Shown here: piece after piece, positions 36,701 through 48,569 of the stretch
Layout of the letters: each line of letters begins with the position of its first letter
Position numbering within the stretch: position 1 is the stretch's first letter
Source of the DNA: Albifimbria verrucaria
Lineage: Eukaryota; Ascomycota; Sordariomycetes; Hypocreales; Stachybotryaceae
DNA: 64,000 nucleotides
Assembly (NCBI GenBank): GCA_020081605.1
Contig: JAHREC010000007.1
Coordinates: forward strand, 248,001 to 312,000
Direction: 5' to 3'
Translations under genes and position numbers: made by a program
Notes under the pieces: generated by a model
Told to the model about the DNA's origin: nothing
Seen by the model: only the letters and a program-made list of their open reading frames with translations
Databases searched by the model: none

Positions 36701-39700
36701 AGATTAACCCGCTCATGAGTTGTTTGGAAAAGGGTAGCAGTATTGATCTTTTGACTTGGGAAGCGAGTCTGGATGAAATCCATTCATTTGAAAGGATTGA
36801 AACATCGTTAGGCTCGGTGAAGTCAATTGAGTGTGCTAAATCGTATGGTAGCACTGCTCTCAAGTGAGATGGGAGCATGTACTCAGTTAGTAGATTCCAC
36901 CCTCGTAGCTTAGCAGTATCTTGAGATGTCGTCGAAAAGAATAGGCTGATACCTCTGATTGAGGCTTCTTGTGCAAGAATTGAAGCTAAGATGATAGGAG
37001 CATTGTGAATGAGGGCACTATCTCCTCTTTGGAAGCCTTTAATCACGCTTGGGATAGCAAGTCGTGATGCAACAAAACTTAAAAACACTGACCCCAGCTG
37101 TGACGAAGCCGAAATGGGGACTGCACGATTCTGCGGTACCTTCGATGAAGAAGTAAGTGCGTCAACCAGAGCAATGTACTGACGCTTGGTTTCACAGCAG
37201 TTTCCAAGAACCAAATAGTAATCCCCAAGAGCTGTAGGGAACTTTCGCACGGTCGAGTAGGTCAATTTCAGATCAATGGCTTGATCAGGTACAGTTCCCG
37301 CAGGCTGTTCTTCGACAATATAGCGGTTATCATTATCCGAAATGGTGACAGTAGAACTATCAATCTTAATTTCTTTAGTTATAGCCCTTTGGCTTGAATT
37401 ATAACGGTCGTTCATTTCTTGAGCCGCTCTGAGACGAGGAATGCGTTGGCGCCCATCGACATCTATGATCACTTCCCACTCGGTTGACCACAGATACGTT
37501 TCTCTTTTCGATTCCGGGATAGAAACTGAGGCCTTGAAGCGCAACAAGCACTCTGATACTACTCTAGGATCAATTCTTTGAGTTGCCTCGAAGTCGACAA
37601 ATTGATACTGAAGGTCGGGCACTTCCCAGAGTACCGACCGTGCGAACCCAACAATCATATTGGAAAATGGATTTTGACTTAAGCGATCCTTGGTGACCCA
37701 CATGATACTTTTCTCTGAATTAAAAAGTTTCTTCAGGCCTTCTAATCGAGCTTCGGAAATATCCTTAAAGACTGGCTGGTCAAGATCGGCAAGTACGAGT
37801 ATGGTGGCGTTAGCACCAATATCGGCTCTTATTAATTCGTCAAGCGTTTTATATCGTGATATATCATCGCAAAGACTGCCAACAAGCTTATAGATGCCAT
37901 CAACAAGACGGGCAACTTGAAACGTGCTTCCTCCAACGATAACAAGTTCTTGAATAGGCGAGCTTTTGGCGAACAAAGATGCTGATGTCAGAAGAGGCTC
38001 TCGCAGATTGCTGACCCAATCATCAACAGCCTGGGAAATCACAACTGAGTTAAGGTATGATAAGTCATCAGTGGTAGGTGTCATTGAATCCACTCCAGAA
38101 AATCCCGTTTTGCGAAGGACTTCGTCCCATTGATCCACTGACACTGATGGGCCCCAAACGCGGCCTTCATCTCTTCCAAGCCACCATCCCGAAAGGCAGC
38201 CAAAAACATGAGTGACGCGAGTAGCGTCAAGGTTCGTGCCCTCAGACATAACTAAGTAGCCCCCAGGCTTTAGCAGTGAACGAACCCTGCGCATTGTCTG
38301 ATCAAGATTCTCCGTTGCATGAACGACAAGTGAAGCTACCACAACATCATACGAGTTCTTTTCGAAGCCTTGTGAAGCAATGTCCTGTTCAAGGTTCAAA
38401 ACTTTGAAGGTCATTTGGCTCTTGTAGTCTGCAAACTCTGCCGCTGCATTACCGAAAAATCCCGCGGAGATATCAGTATATGTGTAAGTACCAAAGTCAT
38501 AACCCTTCAAACGCTGCAGGACTTGTCGAGTGGCGCTCCCAGTTCCGGCGCCGACTTCAAGGATACGAGCGTCCGGATAGCGGCGAGCAATTTGAAGCAC
38601 CGTATCTGCCAGGGCACTAGCAACTTGAACGAAGCCTAAAGCGTGAGCATAGTACTCATCAAGGACTCCAGTCATGAGCAACTGTTCTACCATTGTAGTT
38701 TCGCCCAAAATGGCCCGCGGCATCTGCTCGCCCACTAGGTGAGCAACGCGGACTTCTGAAAGCTCGGAAAATGGTGCAGTAGCGGCATAAATATCCTCAA
38801 GTGTATCACTCAGCCACTCCTTCTTGGCGTACTTGTGTTTTCCTGTTACGCAGAGGTTGTGGGTATATTCAGCAAACTCGAGATATGCGGCATTGAATTT
38901 GTCTTCCCGGCCAGGATGATCAGCAGGAATTGATCTTTCAGCTGACGCAAGTAGAAGCACGATACGCGCTCCAGAATCAAAGCCAGTTCTCGTTCTTTTG
39001 CCGTAGCTTCGTATGTTCCAGGGATATCTGCATTTGGTTCCGCCTCGACCCAGTCCGTATTATAGAATAGCTGCTTATCATCGGCAGGAGTGGCCTCGGA
39101 CATTGGAACGATCCCAAATCCTTGAACCTGAATAGCGGAGTTAGTTCCAGTGACGTCGTGAAATTCAATATCTCCCTGATATCCACGTGCACCTGCTGCA
39201 TCCGTTAAGACCGAGGTGATTGGAACACCATTGGTGGCACTCAAGTGACTACCACACAGCGCAGGATTTATTCTGATTCTTTTGATAGTGGTCGGAAGAT
39301 GCAAGGCACGGAGTCGGCCATCTCTAGGATAACCTAATGCTGCAAAGGTAGCTTGGAAACCAACATCCAAAAGTGCCGGATGTAGGGCGTATTCGTAATC
39401 TCTTTCCGACGGCATGATAACTCCAGAGGCGGCTCCAAATCTCCGCCTCAATTGTGAGAAGGCCCTGAAAGGACCTGTGTATCCATATCCGATCTCTTCC
39501 AAAGCAGAATAGAAAGAGTTTATGGGCACTTCGGTTTTGTCGAGTTCATGACACGAGCTTACAGGGAGCAGATCATGGGTAGGTTGGCCAATATCGATCA
39601 CCAACATTCCACTTGCAACCAGTTGATAACCTTCCTGAGAGCCATTGTTCGTCTCATAAGTGAAACAGGCAGTAATTTGACTAGCCTTTTCTCTGATGAT

Positions 39701-42700
39701 ATTGTTGACTGCAAACTGAGTTTCAATACCAGATCCTTGTCCATCCTCATCAAGGACTGTTGCCTGGTGGATCACAAGATTCTCGATGCTGATCAACTTA
39801 ATGGGCTCATCCGCAGCAACATAAAGGCACTTTCCAGTGCCGTGACAGCGTATCCTGCTGCAGGAAAGATAGTCTGTCCTTGTATCCGATGACCGTGAAC
39901 CCAAGGAATATCCTGCGGCCGTAGAATATGCTTCCACACAAACTGGTGTGCTGAACTAGTAGGGCTGAGGTTGCCAAGTAGTGGATGCATTGCATGTTTC
40001 CTTTGTCGAAGGTTGTGAGAGAGGATAGATTCATGCCAGTATTCTTGGCTGTGGTTCCATTGATACACTGGAAGATTTGGAATGTACCGACGAATGAATG
40101 GCTTATCAGAGCCTCCCTCGTAAGAATCAAAATTGAGGTTGACATTCTCCAGATTCTCCCAAAGGTACCCAAAAGCGCCTGAGAACGCGCGGTTTGCATT
40201 TATGTTGCGTTGAAGCAGACCCGTGTATGGTAAATCTATTTTCGTCTCTGCCAACACTTCTCGTACGGGCCCTTTGAGTGCAGGGTGAGGCCCGACTTCA
40301 ATAGCAGCATCGAAAACATTAGAACTTAGGACTCGCTCGACAGCCTGCATAAACAGTACTGGGGACGTTAGGTTATCAATCCAATATGAAGCATCCGGAC
40401 TCTGCTCCATTATACGGTCTGGATAAACACTGGAGACCCACAGACCATGTGGCTCGGTTTTCTGAACCTGAGCCTCATCTGTTTTCATTGACAACAAATA
40501 CGCGTCAGCGCATGGTTGCATATGATGAGAATGGTACGCCTTGTCAACCTTGAGTCGACGAACGAACTTGTTCTCATCTTCGAATATAGCTGCTATATCA
40601 GTAATCGCATCCTCATCGCCAGATAGAGTGACACTTGAAGGCGAATTGCAGGCAGCAAGGCTGACGCGACCCTCAAATTCAGGATCGCTGCACAGCTCCT
40701 CTGCATCCTCCTGGGAGGTGCCGACAGCGAGCATAGCACCCTTCACGCCATTAGGCCCGCCAGCTAAATGAGAATGAAGACCGCGGTAATAGGCGATGCG
40801 TATCGCCTGGTCTTCTGTCAAATACCCGGTTGCAAATGCCGCAGCTATTTCACCAGATGAATGTCCAACAACAGCGGCAAAGTTTATGCCAATTAATCTG
40901 AGCAATTTAACGAGGACAATCTGAATTGCTGTGCACAGAGGTTGTGATATGAAGGCCTCTCCAACCTTGCTCGATGATGCATCTGCTAGTAGCTCAGATC
41001 TAAGCGTCCATGATGGCCGATATTGCTGCGGAAGCTGTGCCAAGCTTTCATCCAACTCCGATAGAAACCTGGTGGCTTCAGGCAGGGACTCTACCAACTC
41101 AGCTCCCATGCGAGCCCACTGAGCGCCTTGGCCGGTGAAAACGCCTAGTAGCCGGACCTCTTTACCACTATTGACGGCTCTATTTATGTTCAAATCCTTG
41201 CCGAGGAGTTCCTTAAGACTCGTTTGTAGTGTTGATATAGATGATCCAGGAAGTGAGACCCTGAAAGACAGCTGCGAGCGACGTTCACGCAGTGTATACG
41301 AGAGATGAGAAGGATTCGTGTCTGGGTTAAGCTCCAGATACTCGAGGTAGGCAGCGAGGCTAGCGGCCAGGGATTGTTCTGATTGTGCCGAAAAGATAAA
41401 TGGAGGAATGAAGCCTAAGTCGCTTGTTCCAGTGGTACCATCCTCAGATGAGTGCGTATCAAAACTTTCGAGAATTACGTGCGCATTTGTACCACCGAAA
41501 CCAAAGCTATTTACACTGGCACGGCAGGGTTGACCAGGTATTTTGGGCCACGGCGTAGGTTCTTGAGGGATCAAGACGTTCTTATAAAACGGCTCCACGC
41601 TGGGGTTTAGGCGATCTAGCAGCAAGTTAGGGGAACATAAGAGTGTTTCAAAGCTTTCGCAGCCTTAAGTAAGCCGGCGATACCAGCAGTAGCCTCGGTA
41701 TGTCCTATGACAGTTTTGATGGAGCCAACATATAGAGGTTCGCCCTCGTGTGGTGAAGAAGATTCGTCTTTTCCAAAGAAGGCCAACTGAATGGCCTCTG
41801 CTTCGACTGGGTCACCAGCTTGTGTGCCAGTTCCGTGCGCCTCGAAGTAGTGGCATCGGTCCTGTTTATTCTGAGGATCGAGACCAGCTCGAGCGTATGT
41901 GCTGCGAATCAATGCCGCCTGGGCAGTGGCGCTGGGCATTGTGATCCCATGACTGCGGCCATCTTGGTTAACACCAATTTCACGAATAACGCATTCAATA
42001 TTATCACCGTCGGCCAGCGCAGCACTGAGAGTCTTTAAAACGATCGCTGCCACGCCATCGCCTCTTGCATAGCCGTTGGCTCCAGCATCCCACATACGGG
42101 ATCGTGAGTCTGGAGACAGCATTCTGAGGTTGCTATGATAGACATAGGGCTCCGGTCCTAGGAGAAGATTACTGCCAGCAGCAACAGCAACAGGGATGTG
42201 ACCAGCCCGTAACGCTTGCACGGCCTGGCTCACAGCGACAAGACTGGACGAACATGCGGTGTCAATGGTCATGGAAGGTCCGTGCCAGTCGAAGAAATAG
42301 GAAATACGATTTGACGCGATGCTCCGAGCGTTTCCTTATACATTTCAGTAATTCTATCGATTCAAAAGTTGAGTGTAGCATCTCACCTGTTGAATGATAT
42401 GTTGGCATTTTTGAAGGTCTCGAAATTGTAACGCCTCATAATCTCCATACATGAGACCAACATAAACGCCTGTGTCTGAGCCTTTGAGACCTTCCATGGT
42501 CAAACCTGCTGATTCGAGTCCTTCGTATACGGTTTCTAGAAGCAACCGCTGCTGTGGGTCCATAGCCGCAGCTTCTGCAGCCTGTATACTGAAGAAGGGT
42601 GCGTCAAATTGTGCTACATTCTGGTTCAAAATGTACGAGTGTCGGACATTGCTGTGTCCTGGGAACTGGCCATCTTCATGGTACCAGCTGGAGGCGTTGA

Positions 42701-42850
42701 ATCGGGTTGCTGGTATTTCTTCTAAGACATCTCGAGGCTCACGAAGAAGTTCCCACAGCTGGCTAGTTGTGCCAACATTTCCGGGAAACGACATCCACTG
42801 CCAATAATGGCAATGGGTTCGTTGCGATCGGATCCAGCAGTTGACTGCAT
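30798..42850 (-). CDS. Hybrid PKS-NRPS (KS-AT-DH-MT-[ER inactive]-KR-ACP-C-A-T-R)
   Basis: A megasynthase of about 4,000 residues joining a reduced, methylated polyketide to one amino acid. ATG is at 42850. Domains in order: KS with DTACSSS (about 42254), EAHGTGT and [11 protein letters not shown] with GHSSGE (41160-40210); DH with [10 protein letters not shown] and [10 protein letters not shown] (to about 39060); C-methyltransferase with [14 protein letters not shown] (38564); a degenerate ER region; KR with GLSGDLG and [11 protein letters not shown] with LGLDSL (serine near 35439); C with HHAMYDRAS (34739); A with [12 protein letters not shown] and [10 protein letters not shown] with GGSSML near 32010; terminal R with GATGFLG (31762) and YVATK. 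Introns: 42335-42386, 35532-35579, 33743-33794. About a dozen frame breaks lie between domains, nearly all one base short in a homopolymer. The missing cis-ER matches the separate enoyl reductase gene. The terminal domain keeps YxxxK, so reductive release and Dieckmann cyclisation are both possible. Product unknown. Confidence 0.93.
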
Positions 42851-43440
42851 TGTTTCTATTCAGTAAATGTAAAATACTCGAGATGCGACATGGCCTTCTA
42901 CACTCGAAGAGAACTGTATTTTGCCTTGTGAGCTTTATGTTTTATGTAACTAGGCTTAACTGCGTTTCGCCTATTCTGGCAAAGATCACTATCTTACCCT
43001 GATAGGTTCCAAAAGTTACATTGCCACGCACGTCGTTGTCTCCGAGCGACCTTCGGTCTGGCCAATGCATGCCTACATGCGAGCATTGTTCCCAAACCCG
43101 TGTCACAGCGGCAATGATCGGACATAACTCCGCGATCTATCTTAACAGAACAATGCTGAGTGACCAAAGTACACGTTCGAACGGGTGGTGGGCTGTGGCC
43201 TGCCCTGCAGTGGTTCCGCGTGCCCGATTAATTTGTCCCCGAACACGGACGCATTTCCGATTTGCTAGGTATGTCATGGATCATCCCCGAGTGTGCATTC
43301 GGCATTACAAAGGCTCCAGGGGCAGAGTACCGCATTACAATCAGTATTAGAATATTTGAGAAAACACAAATACAACCTCAATAGTCAAGTTAGGAAGTGG
43401 TGGTTTTAGTTGCAATTAAACATCGCGTATTGATTGGAAA
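42851..43440. promoter_or_regulatory. Bidirectional promoter between PKS-NRPS and P450
   Basis: 590 bases between divergently oriented start codons. It contains two paired CGG-type triplets: CCG-N9-CGG at 43042-43056 and CGG-N8-CCG at 43119-43132. The second has partly symmetric flanks (GATCGG before and CCGCGATC after). Binuclear zinc factors bind such pairs, and one is encoded about 3 kb away. Confidence 0.45.
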
Positions 43441-45377
43441 ATGTCTGCAAATCTGTTCAACATGTCCGTTCCCTGGCGCACGGGGTCAAACCTGGATTAT
43501 CTTGCTATTATACCGACTATGGTAAGGCTCCGCAATTCATGCCCTCTGGATTGTTATTTACGTAATTCCAAAGCTTGCCGCGTACGGCTTGATACGAGGC
43601 ATCTATTTACTATGGTTTCATCCTTTGGCCAAGTACCCAGGTCCAAAACTCGCCGCGCTTTCAAATGCTTGGTACGGGTATCAATGGTATGATGGAAGAA
43701 GCCAAATTCCAGTTTCTGTAGTAGCTGATCTGTGTTTTCAGGTTGTCCGGGCGTTATCCTTGGGCCATGCAACGAGTCCTTGACAAATACGGTGGGTTAT
43801 GCAGTCGTTTGGTACCAGAGCCACTGTCTAACTACCTAGTTAGGGGATGTTGTCCGTGTCGCTCCAAATGAACTTGTTTTTCTCACACCCAAGGCGTACA
43901 CTGGTAAGTATTGTGACAGGATTCCTCCTGCCCTTTCCACAGTCAAACTCACACGCACAAAGACATCTACGCAACCACCATCGATAATCGCCCTGCCTTT
44001 GTCAAATCGGACCTGCTGGACACTGGTGATCAATATGAAGGTCTGGCATCGGAGAGAGATATCGAGAAGCATCGTGCCTCTCGTAAACAGCTTGCACCAG
44101 CATTTAGCCCACGTGCTCTTGTTCAATATGAACCGCGCCTCAACACCCTAGTGAACCGCTTCATCGCGAAGATTAAAGCCCCAGGCGCGGCTTCTTCGGG
44201 TGTGAATATGGTGCCAGTAAGTTGTGCTCGAGCCAGGATAATTATGTATGCTCTAACTCGGTGTTTTCAGTGGTTTGAGAGACTAACTTGTGATATTGGG
44301 GGCGAAATAACTATGGGTCATAACTACAACAATGTCGAGACAGGTGAGTTTCCTAACTAATCGTCTTGAGTGACGTTTGACACTGACGTCCTTGTTGAAA
44401 CACATGGTAATTCGCTCACTGGATTCATTAAACTCGGGCCGTGGGTCACAATTCAGGTCGTAATGCGGCGGTTCCCTGCGCTGTTTCCCTTTTGTACCCT
44501 ATCTCATACGTCTACCTGTTGTTCGCTCCTTGGGCAGCAATAGATTACGCCGGTCTCCACAAAGAGAACGAAGAAATCATTCGCAAACGTATGGAAGAGA
44601 AAAACCACGATAAACCGCTCGACTATGTCACACAATACTTGAATAAGCAATCAACGAATCCGCCTTTGGGTTTCCTGGTTTCGCAGGCGATTCATCTAGC
44701 TTTCGATCACTTCGAATCAGCCAGTGTTCTGTCAGCCGGCATTTACTTCTTGACGACGAGCCCTGAAGTTCTCAGCAAGCTTCAAAAGGAATTAAGAGAA
44801 TCGTTCACGAGCCACGAAGATATGACTGACAGGGTGCTTGAGCGTCTCCCTGGTTGAAAGCGGTCATCGAAGAGATTTTGAGAATCCATACGAATGTTCC
44901 TTACGGACTTCCACGTATCAGCCCGGGACACGATGTTGATGGGAACTATGTTGCAAAGGGGTGAGTTAGAGGCTCCAGCGCCATCACTGCCAGACCCAGG
45001 TACTAATTCGTCTCGAACCGTAGTGTATAGTCACTACTTGCGCATATGCAACGACACATTCGTCAAAATACTTCATCAAACCCTATGAGTTTAAACCACA
45101 AAGATGGCTTCCCAATTCTCATCCTGATTATGATAGCACATTCGATGGTGATCAACGCAGTGCTTTTCGCCCATTCAGTGTAGGATCTCGAAATTGTCTT
45201 GGTCAGGCCATGGCATATGTTGTGCTCCGCAACATTTTTGCGAAGTTGCTGTGGAACTTTGATATGGAATTGGTTAATCGGAACAAGGTGGACTGGGATC
45301 GCGATCTTCGGGTATACATGGTCTGGCATAAACCTGACTTGTATGTGCGTCTCACTCCTCATGAAGCCGCAACTTGA
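43441..45377 (+). CDS. Cytochrome P450 monooxygenase of the cluster
   Basis: Probably oxidises the PKS-NRPS product at the endoplasmic reticulum. The N-terminus has a membrane helix (ALWIVIYVIPKLAAYGLI) followed by FHPLAKYPGPKLAALS, then DVVRVAPNELVFLTPKAY, KHRASRKQLAPAFSPRAL, WFERLTCDIGGEITMG, an I-helix region with FESASVLSAGIYFLTTSPEV, ExxR (EEILRIH) and the heme-binding loop FRPFSVGSRNCLGQAMAY. This order resembles the isotrichodermin C-15 hydroxylase-like fungal P450s (CYP65 type). About six introns are needed, at roughly 43685-43740, 43792-43843, 43902-43962, 44216-44271, 44343-44402 and 44960-45022. Frame changes near 43540 and 44500 that do not fit introns look like missing bases. The stop is TGA 45375-45377, so the 3' end overlaps the antisense extension of the regulator ORF. 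It is transcribed away from the PKS-NRPS start. Confidence 0.88.
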
Positions 45378-46631
45378 GCGGGAATTGGTAGGGCTTCTTC
45401 TGGTATGTTGCATGATTGGCTTGCGCCGGTAAAAGCGACGCATGGCAACTGACCCATTCTGCTTCAAACCCTTATTCCCTGGGGGTGTGTCAGAAGACAT
45501 CTTTTGTATGTGTTCCATAGTTCGCTTCAGGGAGCGGAAAGTCTCCATCTCTTGATCCATAGTCGTCTGCACAATACTAGTAAAATCTCTCTCGTCTAAT
45601 ATTCCCATATATGTATCTCTTTGGCTCCAAAGCCGATGTCCCGAGGGCACACCTAATAAGCGCTCTATACAGTGTAATTGATGCTCAAACACCCGAAGGA
45701 CAGTTAAAACATGCATGGTTGATCTCGTTTTTGGTTTCTTTTGAGAATAAGGAGTGGACCACCGTTCTGTCTCTTCTTCTAGAATTCGATCGGTCTGCGT
45801 GAGTATGGTTTCGAGAAGTTGGACAAGCCGTATGTATGTGGACAACAGCACCAGTGCCGAAGGCAAAGACGTCAACGGCGTGGGACCCGAAGTCGATGCG
45901 ACTACTCCTTGAACAGGTGCCAGCATCTGCAAAACCATGATGAATCTCCCCGTTGTAGATATAGCGTCCTCTAAGGAGCTTGCTTCGTGCGACCCATGGC
46001 TGTCTTCTAATAGACTGCAGTTAAATGGCACTCTCCGTAGATTTGGCGAATCATAAGACTGGCTTCTAAAGCTTGCCAACTGCCGCGAGATGCTTCCTGA
46101 CACAGAATGAAGGGGTGCCATCGAATCATTGTCACTAGGTGTGTTCCCTAACAGAAATCCCTCCTCGCTCACGATCGATTCAAAATCTGGAATGCCTGAG
46201 CCAATGTCGATTGATCCAAGCTCACCCCATTGCCGAGACTGCTGCTCAGGCGGTTCAGAGATTGTAGAGGTTGAGTGCTGAGCTGTTGTAGCATTTCCAA
46301 CGCCGTCAGCCAGGTATGCACTGAGTGATGAGGCAATGTCTACTTGAGATATGAGATTTGGTGCAAGATTCGCAGACGATGAAGTTCCTGTAGCGAGGAG
46401 CGAATCTGGTGTGGCAAGAGATGTAGATGGTCGGTTTACAGGTGTAGCTGTTGAGGAACGGCGTCTGCTTGGGGCTGTTCGGTACCTGTCATCATAGGCA
46501 TGGTAACATGTGGCACCAACACGACTGCAGCGTTCGCACGAACCATAAGGCATGTCTGATCCTGGGCGGCATCGGAGCTTAAGCTCTCGGCAACGCTCGC
46601 AGGCTTGTTTCTTTGTCCCTTGATGGTTCAT
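45063..46631 (-). CDS. Zn2Cys6 (AflR/LovE-like) transcription factor, likely cluster regulator
   Basis: An N-terminal binuclear zinc cluster with cysteines at residues 11, 14, 21, 32, 35 and 42 (CERCRELKLRC...CERCSRVGATC), a basic linker (RTAPSRRRSS), a serine/threonine-rich middle, and a helical regulatory domain of the aflatoxin-regulator type (FIMVLQMLAPVQGVV, LLSTYIRLVQLLETIL, HVLTVLRVFEHQLHCIERLLG, MDQEMETFRSLKRTMEHIQK). The ORF of 522 codons is open from 46631, but the last 105 codons (to 45063) run antisense through the P450 heme-domain exon and have no family character. The true C-terminus is probably near 45400, in which case an intron or missing base hides the stop. Expected to switch on the adjacent PKS-NRPS, P450 and enoyl reductase genes through CGG-type sites. 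No intron is evident in the supported part. Confidence 0.85.
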   Translation of the reverse strand: MNHQGTKKQACERCRELKLRCRPGSDMPYGSCERCSRVGATCYHAYDDRYRTAPSRRRSSTATPVNRPSTSLATPDSLLATGTSSSANLAPNLISQVDIASSLSAYLADGVGNATTAQHSTSTISEPPEQQSRQWGELGSIDIGSGIPDFESIVSEEGFLLGNTPSDNDSMAPLHSVSGSISRQLASFRSQSYDSPNLRRVPFNCSLLEDSHGSHEASSLEDAISTTGRFIMVLQMLAPVQGVVASTSGPTPLTSLPSALVLLSTYIRLVQLLETILTQTDRILEEETERWSTPYSQKKPKTRSTMHVLTVLRVFEHQLHCIERLLGVPSGHRLWSQRDTYMGILDERDFTSIVQTTMDQEMETFRSLKRTMEHIQKMSSDTPPGNKGLKQNGSVAMRRFYRRKPIMQHTRRSPTNSRSSCGFMRSETHIQVRFMPDHVYPKIAIPVHLVPINQFHIKVPQQLRKNVAEHNICHGLTKTISRSYTEWAKSTALITIECAIIIRMRIGKPSLWFKLIGFDEVF

Positions 46632-47420
46632 ATTGGCCTTGCCATATCACATATTGCGGTTAAGATAACCGGCGGGGGTTCTTCTACTTAATTTCCTTTC
46701 CCTTTTACACTTGCCCCTTGTGGGTCTCACGTCAGATGTCGGACGTAGTATTTCCTTACCGACTTGCTTTCGGCAGTCGACGCTTGGTTAACTTGCCTAG
46801 TCAAGCATCTTTGCCACAACAGGGGTAGGCACGCATCTATCACAGTGACCCTTGAGGCCTCCTCTCGTTTACCGCTCCATGGTTCTCATCTACCATCTAT
46901 TGGCATACTCGCATCCACGCGTTGCCTTGGGTGCATAATTCAAGTGTAGTTATGGTAAACTAACTCGCATGGAACTTCAGTATGAACCCCGTTTCTCATA
47001 CGACATAGAAAGCATAGGCTATAGGGCCTCGAATCTGACTACCTGCCTAAATGAGGCTCATCAGTATCCTATCAATCTTCCCAAATCTAATGCTGAACAT
47101 CGATGCTCTTAATCTTTGCCTGTTCAATCACTGGTTCAATATCACCGGCATTGTTCCCCAGCGTCGATCAAATAGGATCCTTGCAGGGTAACACAAACGT
47201 GGCCTGAGCGATACCAGGATTCGAATCCTGTTATATAGCCAAAAGTTGACCTTTCAAACTCTTCTTGGATAGATGATTTATCTTGCGTCATCCCCATATT
47301 CTCCCACTAAAGCCTAACACCGTCATACTACATAAGAACTAGCCATTGCAGAAGAAATCGACAGCAACTCCGTCATGAAGTCAGATTGTGCAATCCCTTG
47401 TGTCCGATTAACGAGTTATT
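46632..47420. other. Intergenic, promoter of the regulator gene
   Basis: About 790 bases between the regulator start and the 3' end of the enoyl reductase gene, both minus strand. A short inverted repeat, CAGGATTCGAATCCTG, occurs at about 47213-47228; it resembles a tRNA T-arm but no tRNA can be built around it. Confidence 0.5.
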
Positions 47421-48569
47421 CTAGGATTGAAACCACAAGCTTTTCCCTCTCACCTCACCAGATTGCAGCATGCGTAAACCCTCAATGATACCCTCCCAAC
47501 GTCCATCTAGTTGATGCACAGGGTGGCAACGGAGACTATTCCCATCCAATAAGGCTTGCATTTCTTGGCTCCACGACACTGCCAGGTCGAACGCGGCAGG
47601 ATCAGCGTCGCGGCGGTAGGCCCCTGTAAGCTGCAGCTCGCGACCAAACGCCGAGAATGCTATGGGCATCCCTATTTTGAGGGCTTTTCGTGACTTCCAC
47701 TCGTCAGGGACGTGCTCCAAGGTGGCGAAGTGGCCCCGGCCCGGCCTAGGACTGCTGAACAGCAACTGATGGATTCTGGGGAAGAGATGCAGTCTATTAC
47801 ATGCCGCAAAGGACCCTTGGCTTTCTTCTTAATCTGGTCTGCACAGTTTGGGGCTGCGTAGTCAACTGTATGGACGGCACCATACTTAAGTGCCAGCGGC
47901 GCCGTGGATGGTGATACAGTCACGATGGCGTCATATCCTGACCTGAATAGTTCTCGCTTTAGTAAAGATACCAAGTCCGAGCGTATTGTGAAGGATTGAA
48001 CGCGTACGAACCTTGCAAGGATTTGACAGGCCATGGCCCCTGTCGCAGTTCCCGCACCGTAAACCAAAACTGGGCACCTGGTCCCATCACCTCGTGCGGG
48101 AGCGGGACGGGAGGGACGGCCCTCCAACTGCAGGATCTGTCCCATGACCAGGGCTACCGTTGTCCAACCAGTTCCTCCAAGAGCCGCAGCTTCCAAGTCG
48201 CTCCACGTATCAGGCACCCGCAGCAGCAAGCGAGAGTCTGCAACAACATACTCCGAAAATGCGCCTGAGGTAGCATCCACAGGGTTTGAGCCGTGCACAA
48301 ATCCACACAACCTTGTTCCTGCGAGAATTTCCTCGCCAACTTCGGACCCTACCTCGACAGCAATACCCGAGAAGTCACAGCCTATGACAGCTCCAGGTGT
48401 TGGCATGAGCGCTGGAAATTTGTGGTCACAAGGGTTAAGGGCCACAGCAGAGACCCGTATAAGCACGTCATATGGGGATCTGAGGCACGGTATCGCATGG
48501 CCCTTGGAAGCGATAGGCAGCCCCGCTTTCAGCGGGTTGAACAAGGCAGGTCGAAGTCCCGAATGCCAT
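47421..48569 (-). CDS. Stand-alone trans-acting enoyl reductase (MDR/zinc-alcohol-dehydrogenase family)
   Basis: NADPH-dependent enoyl reductase of the type that works in trans with PKS-NRPS enzymes lacking an active ER. Visible blocks are the GroES-like N-terminal domain (SPYDVLIRVSAVALNPCDHKFP, PGAVIGCDFSGIAVEVGSEV, LCGFVHGSNP, GAFSEYVVADSRLLLRVPD) and the Rossmann domain (VLVYGAGTATGAMACQILARSGYDAIVTVSP, LKYGAVHTVDY, GPLRHVIDCISS), ending HQLDGRWEGIIEGLRMLQSGEVRGKSLWF. An intron at about 47943-48009 joins ILAR to SGYDAI. One break near 47745 needs extra bases in a G/C run, and the N-terminus has another: an ATG at 48569 begins MAFGTSTCLVQPAESG, like trans-ER N-termini, but in a different frame from the ORF at 48544. 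The start is therefore uncertain. As in most trans-ERs, the zinc-binding cysteine set is absent. Same strand as the PKS-NRPS. Confidence 0.82.

Noticed and set aside
47205..47235. CAGGATTCGAATCCTG inverted repeat resembling a T-arm
   Set aside because: A perfect short palindrome but no cloverleaf on either strand.
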